This document shows, piece by piece, positions 55,891-64,000 of a stretch of 64,000 bases of DNA. This DNA is from Macrobrachium rosenbergii. Its lineage: Eukaryota > Arthropoda > Malacostraca > Decapoda > Palaemonidae. The stretch is taken from assembly GCF_040412425.1 (NCBI RefSeq), contig NC_089742.1, positions 72,406,506 through 72,470,505 on the forward strand, written 5' to 3'. Made by a program: the position numbers and the translations under genes. Every line of letters begins with the position of its first letter. Position 1 is the stretch's first letter. The notes below the pieces were generated by a model. It saw only the letters and a program-made list of their open reading frames with translations, ran no database searches and was not told the origin of the DNA.

Positions 55891-57579
55891 TGGAATGTAT
55901 AAAAATAGAATATTCTATCTTCTTCAAAAATAGGAAAAAGCAAATCACTTAGTAGAAAATAGAATATTCATTAAATGTGGTATGCATAACAATTTGCTAT
56001 TTGCTTCGTTTTAAAAAGAGCAAAGTAGAATATTCTTCGGGAAAAAGAGAGCGTCATAAGGTATCTGTAGGAACATAAAGATCTATAACTGAACACCCCA
56101 TTCTTTTTAAAGATTGAATTTCATTTCAATAATATTAAATAGCTTTATTTAGTCTGTTTTCTATAAATAATAACCAGAAATGATAATTCATATATAAATA
56201 TATATATTCATAACACTACGTTTCATGAAAATTTCAAGGCTAAAAGAAAGTTGAAAATAATTTCAATATTTATATTATTGTCCTCATAACAATACAATAA
56301 TTAACAATGCAGTCATGTTTATTACCCAATTAGTAGTTAAGATTTTGTAGAATATCAGCTGATATCTGTTCTGTTGTCGTTTTATTTGACCAGGTTGTCG
56401 TTGTTTGAGCATCTGTTTCCACACGAGGTTCTTCAATTTCTTCATCGACAATAGGCTCTGATTTATTTGTTCTGGCAGGTTATCATGTAAATACTTTGAA
56501 ATGTTGTGTAAAACAACACATGCTCAATAATTTTGGGGAACTTGTGTTGTTGCCCTCTTAACAACACTAGCATCGTTTCTTAAGTTGCCCAAAATGCTCA
56601 ATAATTACTCGTTCTTTAGTGAAAACTTTGTTGAATTGTTGCTGCTCAGTTTCAGGGTTTCTGAAGGTACCATAAGCCAGGTTTTATAGGATAACTGTCA
56701 CCTAACAGCAGAAAGTCACCTCTTGTTGATTGCATGATATGTGGAATGTCCGAACATCGTAGTATCCTCGAATCGTGAACACTGCCAGCCCAACTAGCGC
56801 AAACACTTGTAAAACACTCTTTAGAGTCACAAGTGGCCTGCATTTAATTGAATGCACTCCTTTCTGTTAACAAATTCGTCAGGGTGGAAGCGACGCACAG
56901 GCCTATTTATCTTTATATGAGTGCAATCAATCGCCCCCGATAGCTTGCGGAAATGAATATTTTGCAGTCCACGTCGAGGAAGTTTTCTTTCTCTTGCCGT
57001 GTTTGAGGAAATTTGATCCAGTTGTCAGCTATTTGTATCTCTCACATATGTAGTGAACCGAACGGCAAACTGAAGATTGGTCTATTCTAAGTCTTCACCA
57101 ACTCCGACTTGAAAACCTGGATCGGACACATACCTAAGAAATGCTTCAAGTCGCTGTTTTGTAGATAATGCTCCTCCTCTGGTCTCAACATCATTATTGT
57201 CCAGTAGTACGTTTTGTACAATCCAATGTACGTTATCCTCGTCAAATCGGAAAAGACGTTTGTAGTCATGGACATGATGGCCTGAGCGACGAACGTTATA
57301 TATTTTAGGTTTTCTAATATTCATGAACGCAGCCATAATGCACGACGACCACCACCGGCAACTGCTCGAAGACACCTGATGGCCTGCTTTGTTCAGCATA
57401 TTCTTCAGTTTTTAAGAATAATCTGTTATTATGCATACGTACGCTAAATTTGCTAAGCGTGTGGAGAATTTTCTTCGGAGAATATTCTTCGGATGAATTG
57501 TCTACTTTTATGCATACCAAATAAGAATTTTCTTCTCAAAAAGAGTAGACAATAGAATATTCTATTTTTATACATTCCA
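55891..57579 (-). mobile_element. PIF/Harbinger transposon inserted in the MULE
   Basis: The ends (55891-55918 and 57552-57579) are a perfect 28-bp inverted repeat starting TGGAATGTATAAAAATAG. Length 1689 bp. The 3-bp flanks are GGC on the left and GGG on the right, a near match to the 3-bp duplication expected for this superfamily. Removing the element plus one flank copy brings the two halves of the MULE reading frame back in line. Confidence 0.85.
56570..57400 (-). pseudogene. Harbinger (HARBI1-like) nuclease, broken
   Basis: Minus-strand pieces in order: DEDNVHWIVQNVLLDNND, STKQRLEAFLRYVSDPGFQV, IDCTHIKI (first catalytic Asp), VNRKECIQLN, WAGSVHDSRIL (second Asp), GDFLLLGDSYPIKPGL and KERVIIEHFGQLK (Glu). 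These are the blocks of the PIF/Harbinger DDE nuclease. Several frame changes and stops separate them. No separate MADF/Myb-like partner gene is seen in the 1.7-kb element. Confidence 0.8.
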
Positions 57580-57580
57580 G

Positions 57581-58685
57581 GGAATGGTGGAATTTGTCTT
57601 GCACGACGCTTAGTACCTGTCACATACGTCGAATCAAAATATGCCAACAGAGGTTCAAGATGGCTAGGGCAGTTCAATTTAAGGAAATTCATGCCATCTA
57701 TGATTCTATCAGATGGAAGAAAAGCAAGTCCGTCAATCATACCACAAAAATGTCTTGTAGATTCATCTTCCTTGTAGATACTGCTCAGTCCTATGCTTTG
57801 TAGTTTCCGCCACGTATTCTGTGTTAAATGGTAAAAACATGTTTTCGTATGGAATTTGAGGTCCCAGTACATTTTCTATAGCATTCAAACGTGATTTTTC
57901 AAAATCGGTCATAGTAGTATCGGGATTCATATGTAACCCTAGTTTCTCTCCTTTATCTAGAACTGTTGTAAGAAATTCTTGATAGATTTCCTGTGATCTG
58001 CCGGAAAGGAAACCATACACACAATTGCTGAATCACCGAGAGGAGCTAGCTGTTCAAATAACACAGGAGCCGATGCAAAGGTTCCATCCATATACCAGGT
58101 ATGTGCCTTAGCTAAATGGTCCATCGCATCTCTTGTTGCAAATATGATTCGATTATCGGCTTCAGCACCATTATCATGAAGAAGAAAAGGCACAGAATGT
58201 TCTCCTCGTGTCATAGTCCATTCACCTAAAATCTTCAAGTCCTTCAACGATTCGGGATCCTTAGGGCGTCCTTCTTGGCGTTTTCTTTGAACATATCTTT
58301 TAACTGTATTTATATTTCCCATGGCAATTCTTCCGTCCTGAGTCATACTCTCCAACGAATCCGCTACAATGCGACTAGTATTTCCTCTAGTTGATTTGGC
58401 CTGTTGATAGAGGGTTGTATGCACTTTTGCTGCTTCCACTGATCCTTCATCTCCCGCATGATTATGTTCAATAATTGAAATGACGTCCGATATTGCTAAA
58501 TTTGTTGTTATTTTTCCATGACATCCAAACGCTGATCTTCTGGAACATTCCCACCTCATCGTAGCAGCACTGGTGGATTTTTTAGTATACATATAACCTT
58601 TATAGCACAGTTTCTCTCCACCTTTATTATTACGGATGACTTCCATGATGAGCAAAGGAGTACAGAAAAAATTATTTCCACTCAA
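57581..58685 (-). pseudogene. FLYWCH zinc-finger MULE transposase, N-terminal and catalytic part
   Basis: The start MSGNNFFCTPLLIMEVIR leads into a FLYWCH finger: GGEKLCYKGYMYTKKS, MRWECSRRSAFGCHGKI, IIEHNHAGD. Then come an Arg/Lys linker, the catalytic block WYMDGTFASAPVLFEQL (first Asp), MTDFEKSRLNAIENVLG (second Asp) and HLTQNTWRKLQSIGL. Frames change near 58000 and 57790. The reading runs to ARQIPPFP, where the Harbinger element interrupts it. Such proteins occur in animal Mutator lineages (Phantom-like). Confidence 0.85.
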
Positions 58686-58856
58686 ACTTAAGAAAAAAAA
58701 GTCATTTTGTAATAATTGTAAATAACTAGCAAAGGAGTATTGTCAATAAAAATTTGTTGATAGTTTGCTAGTTAACAGACGAAAACAGTGAAAGCTTTCC
58801 TTGTAACCACTGTACATAACTTATCGAATAACAACAGGTAATTTACTAATTTGTCG

Positions 58857-58882
58857 CTCTCTCTCTCTCTCTCTCTCTCTCA

Positions 58883-58960
<78 letters not shown>
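58857..58960. repeat. (CT)n-(TA)n array
   Basis: CT run (58857-58888) then about 36 TA units, inside the MULE just before its right terminal minisatellite. Confidence 0.96.
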
Positions 58961-58962
<2 letters not shown>

Positions 58963-58987
58963 CTATCCACACTTTCATTATTCATGT

Positions 58988-59140
58988 GGGTTTTTGGTCG
59001 TGTGGGGTTTTTTTGTCCGTGTGGGGTTTTGTCGTGTGGGGTTTTGTCGTGCGGGGTTTTGTTGTGTGGGGTTTTGTCGTATGGGGTTTTGTCGTATGGG
59101 GTTTTGTCGGTGGGGTTACGTCGTGTGGGGGTTTTGTCAG
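58988..59140. repeat. Minisatellite terminal repeat, right end of MULE
   Basis: About nine units of (G/A)T(A/G)TGGGGTTTTGTC, 14-16 bp each, the reverse complement of the left-end unit. Cys/Gly/Val-rich frames over it are not genes. Confidence 0.88.
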
Positions 59141-59155
59141 GCATTCAGTTTCAGG

Positions 59156-59759
59156 ACGGGGTATGTAGCTTATCGCTGAGTTGAGGTAAGATAAGTTATC
59201 AGTACGGGAAATTGGTGTAGCCTAAGTGATTCTGGGAGTTTTCCTCTTTCTGTAAAAGCAGACTTTGATCTGACATATTTTCCTTCAATCGTAGAGATGT
59301 GTTGATCAACACACGACTCAGTACTGTTACTCTGATTTCTCTCTCGTACTGATAACTCAGATTTCTCTCTCTGCCCCAAGTCACTGACACCCATTTCCGG
59401 TAGTGATAGCTTATCTTGCCTCAACTGTGCGATGCAAAGTGTATGCCATCTTGAAAGCAATGTGTACAAGGAAAATGTGTGAGTGCTTAACTCTTTAACT
59501 AAGTGAAGCATTAAGAGTCTTGTCGGCTTGTGTTAGATAAGAGGACAGAAGTATCGTAAGCGATGAGCAGATGAGAAATTTGAATAATCTGTGGTAAGCA
59601 ATAAATTGACCTCTATATTGTATGATAAATCCGTATAATTTATTCACTTTTGACCTAAGGGGTGAATTAGGTATCTGGTGATTAATTGCTTATGGTTGGT
59701 TGCACTAAACAAGTACTTTGGGCTAATAAATTCATTCAAGGGAGAATTGTTTGAATATA
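59156..59759. other. Intronic, nothing recognised
   Basis: Right flank of the MULE. The minus-strand frames here carry no family motif. Confidence 0.45.
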
Positions 59760-59766
59760 CATATAC

Positions 59767-59838
<72 letters not shown>
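59760..59838. repeat. (TA)n microsatellite
   Basis: Short TACA steps then about 33 TA units, roughly 300 bp before the last visible Aster exon. Confidence 0.97.
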
Positions 59839-59842
<4 letters not shown>

Positions 59843-60604
59843 TATGTATTCTATACGTTAACGTAATATATATCACTGGAAATGTGGAAATTCTTTGCAA
59901 GCAGGGCATACTTAACGCTCTGGAACACATACCGCAATGCCGCATAGACGCTCATATGGACAATTACCTCTTGGACAACAAAAATCATAATAAGTGCAAC
60001 GTTTGAGAGAAGAGAATCCAACATCTTATGGAAAGATAGCTTACAGACACATTCTGGATCTTCTCCACCCCTCCCCCACCACCGATGTCTAGGTTATTTT
60101 TCTACCGTATTGGTTCCTGAAGGAAAAATCTTATATTGCAGCCATGATCGAAAAGAATACGCGCTCCGGGGTAGAAGGCGTGATGCAAGAACTGGCATCC
60201 AGACTCACCGATGAGGCTGAGAAAATCAACAATCAAGGCCTCGTTCGAAAGCGCAGAAGGGCGGCTGGAGCATCGTCACCAAGGGCGAGGTCACGTAGGC
60301 CTTCGAAAACACGGGGAAGCAAAAAGGCTCACAAACAAGGTTAGGAAATTGTTTGCTCTCATTCTTGAAGGGTAAATGAAGTATCTTTTAATCCCCTGTC
60401 TTTTCATTTGATTTCTACTTTTGACTATACCAGAGGCTCCTCGTTAACCAATTCCAGTGGTTTTCCTTCTATTACTTCTCTGTCTCAAGTTTTTCTCATT
60501 CGTTTTTGTACCTACAGTAGGTTCCTTTTGTAAGGAAAACTGAGTGAGCAAGTCACACTTGTTAGCTCAAGTTTCCATTTTGGTAATAGCGGTTGCTCTA
60601 TCGG

Positions 60605-60765
60605 CCTCTTTTTAGTTTTTGTAAAGAAAACTGTTGTGCTGGCTTTGTCTGTCCGTCCGCACTTTATTCTGCCAGCACTTTTTCTGTCCGCCCTCCGGAG
60701 CTTAAGGGGCGCTGACTGCATAAGGCCCCATTGTGCTTATAACTACCTTATGAATGAAGAGATTC
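60605..60765 (+). repeat. Family H repeat, truncated, next to the gap
   Basis: TTTTTAGTTTTTGTAAAGAA, GGCTTTGTCTGTCCGTCCGC and TTTTTCTGTCCGCCCTCCGG, then GCTTAAGGGGCGCTGAC. The family H sequence stops at the same AAGGGGCGC motif as the reversed copy at 25745. Confidence 0.7.
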
Positions 60766-61265
60766 NNNNNNNNNNNNNNNNNNNNNNNNNNNNNNNNNNN
60801 NNNNNNNNNNNNNNNNNNNNNNNNNNNNNNNNNNNNNNNNNNNNNNNNNNNNNNNNNNNNNNNNNNNNNNNNNNNNNNNNNNNNNNNNNNNNNNNNNNNN
60901 NNNNNNNNNNNNNNNNNNNNNNNNNNNNNNNNNNNNNNNNNNNNNNNNNNNNNNNNNNNNNNNNNNNNNNNNNNNNNNNNNNNNNNNNNNNNNNNNNNNN
61001 NNNNNNNNNNNNNNNNNNNNNNNNNNNNNNNNNNNNNNNNNNNNNNNNNNNNNNNNNNNNNNNNNNNNNNNNNNNNNNNNNNNNNNNNNNNNNNNNNNNN
61101 NNNNNNNNNNNNNNNNNNNNNNNNNNNNNNNNNNNNNNNNNNNNNNNNNNNNNNNNNNNNNNNNNNNNNNNNNNNNNNNNNNNNNNNNNNNNNNNNNNNN
61201 NNNNNNNNNNNNNNNNNNNNNNNNNNNNNNNNNNNNNNNNNNNNNNNNNNNNNNNNNNNNNNNNN
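60766..61265. other. Assembly gap, exactly 500 N
   Basis: Fixed-length N run; the true gap size is unknown. Confidence 0.99.
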
Positions 61266-62216
61266 AATGTGGCTAATTTTTACAAAAGGTTTGACGAGCC
61301 TTATTAGGCTGCATTTAGACTGTACAAAGATGGATAACCAGAAGATGATATAGCCTAGTTTGAGAAGAAAGAAATTTAATAGGCCAGTTTAAAAGACACA
61401 TCTATTGCCATTTTTCTACATATAGACTAGTTTAGTTCAGCAATACTGTACCATTTCTAGAATGACAGTTCATTTCTAATTGCAGAATATTATGGCCTAG
61501 ACAAAAGTCTCTAGAGAAGTTGAGACCAGCTCCTAGTGAGGGCTCGATGAACAGTTATGCAAAAACTTAGTTTGTACGACTATTTGCTTTAATGTATTTT
61601 TGTTAGGTTTGTTTTTGTTTTATTGAATAGATGATGACACCAGATTCCTTTGTACTGCAATAATCTTTCGGCAGTTACATAAAATCTTGCGCGTTAATAA
61701 GTTTTGATTTCTTATCTCCTGTTTCCTTGCATGCATATGATATAAACTTTATGTAATTAAATAGAAGTAAGGGGCTTTAAAATGGTGAACTCTAGTCGAA
61801 AACAAAAGGGCAACATTTAGTACAACATGGTAATTTCAGATCCGGCAGAAAACATTCATTAATTTTCGTAGTCACAAAGAAACACTCTTACTTTGTACAA
61901 GTACTACTGGCAATAGGGCTGTGTCGGCAAACGTTTAGTACACGAGAGAATATTGAAACGTCATTAGAAAATAATATTAAAAGCACAGAGGAAGTACTGT
62001 AACATTTAACTATTATGGTTAATACGAAAAATATTGAACGATTATGGCAAAGTAGCAGAAACATTGAGAAGGAAATAAACTTGGCAATTCGAAAAAGACG
62101 AAAACTTGCAGCCATATGTTTCAAACGTCTAGATAGACTCATATGTGTTGAAATAATACTGATCAGAATAAGAGGGAGAAGACATCGTACCGATAAACAC
62201 ACACACAAATATATAT
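61266..62216. other. Nothing recognised right of the gap
   Basis: AT-rich. A + frame near 62015-62200 is rich in Arg/Lys/Ile but has no family motif and runs into a TA array. Confidence 0.45.
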
Positions 62217-62227
62217 ATATAAATATA

Positions 62228-62288
<61 letters not shown>

Positions 62289-62332
62289 GGTATATATACT
62301 ATATATATATAATATATATATAGAAAGAGAGA
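62217..62332. repeat. (TA)n-rich array
   Basis: TA arrays with TTTATATAGG interruptions and a terminal GA run. Confidence 0.95.
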
Positions 62333-62689
62333 GATAGTAAACTTATATTGGAATGAAAAGCAAAAGACGAAATGCAGCAGCGATCACGAACCATCTTTGT
62401 TTCAATTGGATGTATTCAAGACGAAGAGAAGAAAAACAAAATCGCATCGCCACGACGATGGCAAGGTGCTTGAGATGGTGATCGTTGTTGAAATGTTTTC
62501 TATACAATTAATATAATTCAAGGTGGATTTCATGCGTGATTTTATAAAGAAAGAGAAGTGTTGGTGGCAGAAGTGTTTTGGGAATAGTAAATTTTGGCAG
62601 GATGTAATATAATTGTAATTTAAGGCGATTTGATTTGGCGTTGGTGCGTCAACCTCTAGATACTGTAGGAGTTCCAAGACATATTCCTT

Positions 62690-62980
62690 CGTAGAGCGGC
62701 ATAACCGAGTGGTCATATCTCTCTACACCTCAACATAACCAAAATCAATAAATACTGATCGTATAAGGCGTATCCCTATACGATCGGAATTTTTTGCAGC
62801 CGCACACGAGAGTTCCATGATATAAATATATTATTTGATAGAATAACCTTCATTTTGCGTCGCTAACGGCGTTTTAAGAAGACGCGACTTGGGGTTTTGC
62901 GATCAGTGAAGTTAAGCAGCTTTGGGTGTGGTCAGTACCTGGAAAGGTGACCGCCACTGAATCCCTGTCTTACGCTCTCT
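62690..62980 (+). repeat. tRNA-like and 5S rRNA-like segment (SINE-like)
   Basis: GCGGCATAACCGAGTGGTCA (62696) resembles an A box. At 62899-62965, TGCGATCAGTGAAGTTAAGC then AGCTTTGGGTGTGGTCAGTA and CCTGGAAAGGTGACCGCC follow eukaryotic 5S rRNA in order across its conserved middle and 3' region. The 5' third of 5S and a closing stem are not present, so this is a derived fragment. Confidence 0.65.
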
Positions 62981-63039
62981 CTCGGTTTTCAAATGGCTTT
63001 TCTTTTGTTTAATTATGAAAAGCTATATTTATATATATA

Positions 63040-63041
63040 TG

Positions 63042-63127
<86 letters not shown>
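63040..63127. repeat. (TA)n microsatellite
   Basis: About 44 TA units. Confidence 0.97.
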
Positions 63128-63129
<2 letters not shown>

Positions 63130-64000
63130 AAGGAAACGTCTTGTGGTGATTTTGCAAAGCTTTATTAAGCGACATAACGGGGTCCAGCCCCATCAGCCCC
63201 CATCATCACAGCTGCAGAAAGACGAACACACATAAAACATATAATAAAAAAAGATTCATCCTAAAACCCAAAATAGTTATAATAAAATAAAAAAAAGAAA
63301 CACAAAGTGGTAAGAGATTGACCATTTCAAGTGAAGGGAAGAAAACGAGGGACTCGAAGAAGAAGCAGCAGCAAAGGTCCCAAGAACTCGTATGGTTATG
63401 CCAGGTAGAGAGGGGTTGCGGTAGTTTGGTTGTTAATTTTGGAACTATTGCTTTTATGAAAAGCAATTGAAGACCGCAATCTGTTGGGGGAAGAAGCCCT
63501 GTAATGATTTTAAAACGTTTATAATTTGTATTAAATTTGCTGTTCGATAACTTACCTTAAGAAGCCTACCGGAGGCCCCGACATAATTTCCCAAACTACA
63601 TTTGGGACACGAAAGTAAATAGGCCGCATTGGATGTCACAAGAGGCTTATATTTTCATTATACCTGAATAAGGACCGAATAGTTAATGGGTTTCTTAAGA
63701 TTATTTCGCATTTTATGGCGGGACAATGTTCACATCTTGAACGTTTAACTTGTGTATAAAACGTTGTATCTCTGATAAAGGGGACACTATCACAGAGTGG
63801 CATTCTTGGTGCAGTAGATCTGTTATTCTTCCCTATTAATTTATTATTTATAAACTTACATTGTAAAGTTGTTTAAAGAAAACTTAGCTGGATAGCAGTT
63901 TTTGAAGCATTGTCTAAAAGAGTTATTTCATAGTGAAATTTGGACAAGCCAGAGGGGAGAGAATAGGCTCTGTGGAAGAGTATGCAAATTTTTTATTAGC
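63130..64000 (-). mobile_element. Penelope-like element fragment with GIY-YIG domain
   Basis: On the minus strand: RSTAPRMPLCDSVPFIRDTT, FYTQVKRSRCEHCPAIKCEI, then after a frame change SNAAYLLSCPKCSLGNYVGA and SGRLLK. The last part is a GIY-YIG-type start (YLL-C--C---YVG-(T/S)-R-L), the endonuclease of Penelope-like elements. The reading decays after about 63550. A minus-strand AATAAA lies near 63162, possibly the element's own 3' end. The reverse transcriptase part would lie to the right, beyond the window. Confidence 0.65.

Larger units (their letters stand above)
55277..59155 (-). mobile_element. Mutator-like transposon (MULE) with 9-bp target duplication
   Basis: AGTTTCAGG flanks the element at 55277-55285 and 59147-59155, a 9-bp target-site duplication typical of Mutator elements. 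Just inside, both ends read GAAT...TGACAAAACC inward. The left end (about 55305-55420) and right end (about 58990-59140) consist of tandem GACAAAACCCCAT-like units in opposite orientations. The interior codes, on the minus strand, for a FLYWCH/MULE transposase, and is interrupted by a PIF/Harbinger element. Confidence 0.85.

Noticed and set aside
58851..59184. Val/Gly/Cys-rich frames such as GVLSCGVLSCGVL and the antisense DKTPYDKTP
   Set aside because: Translations of the MULE terminal minisatellite, not a repeat protein.
62899..62965. Functional 5S rRNA gene
   Set aside because: The 5' third and the terminal stem are missing, and the sequence is diverged.

Overview
This is a eukaryotic nuclear window. 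It looks like a decapod crustacean, probably a caridean shrimp, although I inferred that and ran no search. The clues are multi-exon genes with GT-AG introns, very dense (TA)n, (GA)n and (AAT)n arrays, tRNA-derived SINEs, Penelope, LINE, Gypsy, Tc1, Mutator and Harbinger remnants, and a hairpin-rich dispersed repeat of a kind I associate with decapod genomes. A run of exactly 500 N (60766-61265) marks a scaffold gap of arbitrary size.

Host genes. (1) 456-1531 (+) holds the last two exons of a lysosomal phospholipase A2 (PLA2G15/LCAT family). (2) 4994-12566 (-) is a complete eight-exon short-chain dehydrogenase of the D-beta-hydroxybutyrate dehydrogenase (BDH1) type. All splice phases agree and the product is 352 aa; it is the best-supported gene here. 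(3) 21380-23278 (+) carries the C-terminal exons of a prolyl 4-hydroxylase alpha subunit, broken by a 4-bp tandem duplication and a damaged splice junction. (4) 49864-60339 (+) carries four exons of an Aster/GRAMD1 sterol-transfer protein (VASt domain), two of them frame-disrupted. The exon that should follow, with the transmembrane anchor, lies at 25250-25411 on the opposite strand with a matching splice phase. This points to a local inversion, a misassembly or a second copy.

Mobile DNA fills most of the rest: a CACTG-ended transposon (27229-29597) coding for a DUF7869-like protein; a Tc1-like element (30013-31349); a 274-bp foldback (31985-32258); a degenerate Ty3/Gypsy element with LTRs and an internal pol duplication (32430-38509); a Tc1-like remnant (39990-40250); a TIR element coding for a Cys-rich-tailed protein (41798-43889); tRNA-derived SINEs (44735-45722); LINE 3' ends (46770-47600); a FLYWCH Mutator-like element with minisatellite termini and a 9-bp target duplication (55286-59146) that is itself interrupted by a PIF/Harbinger element (55891-57579); a 5S rRNA-like segment (62899-62965); and a Penelope-like fragment (63130-64000).

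The four host genes share no visible pathway and look like unrelated neighbours separated by transposon-rich intergenic DNA. I see no CRISPR array, prokaryotic operon or intact tRNA gene.
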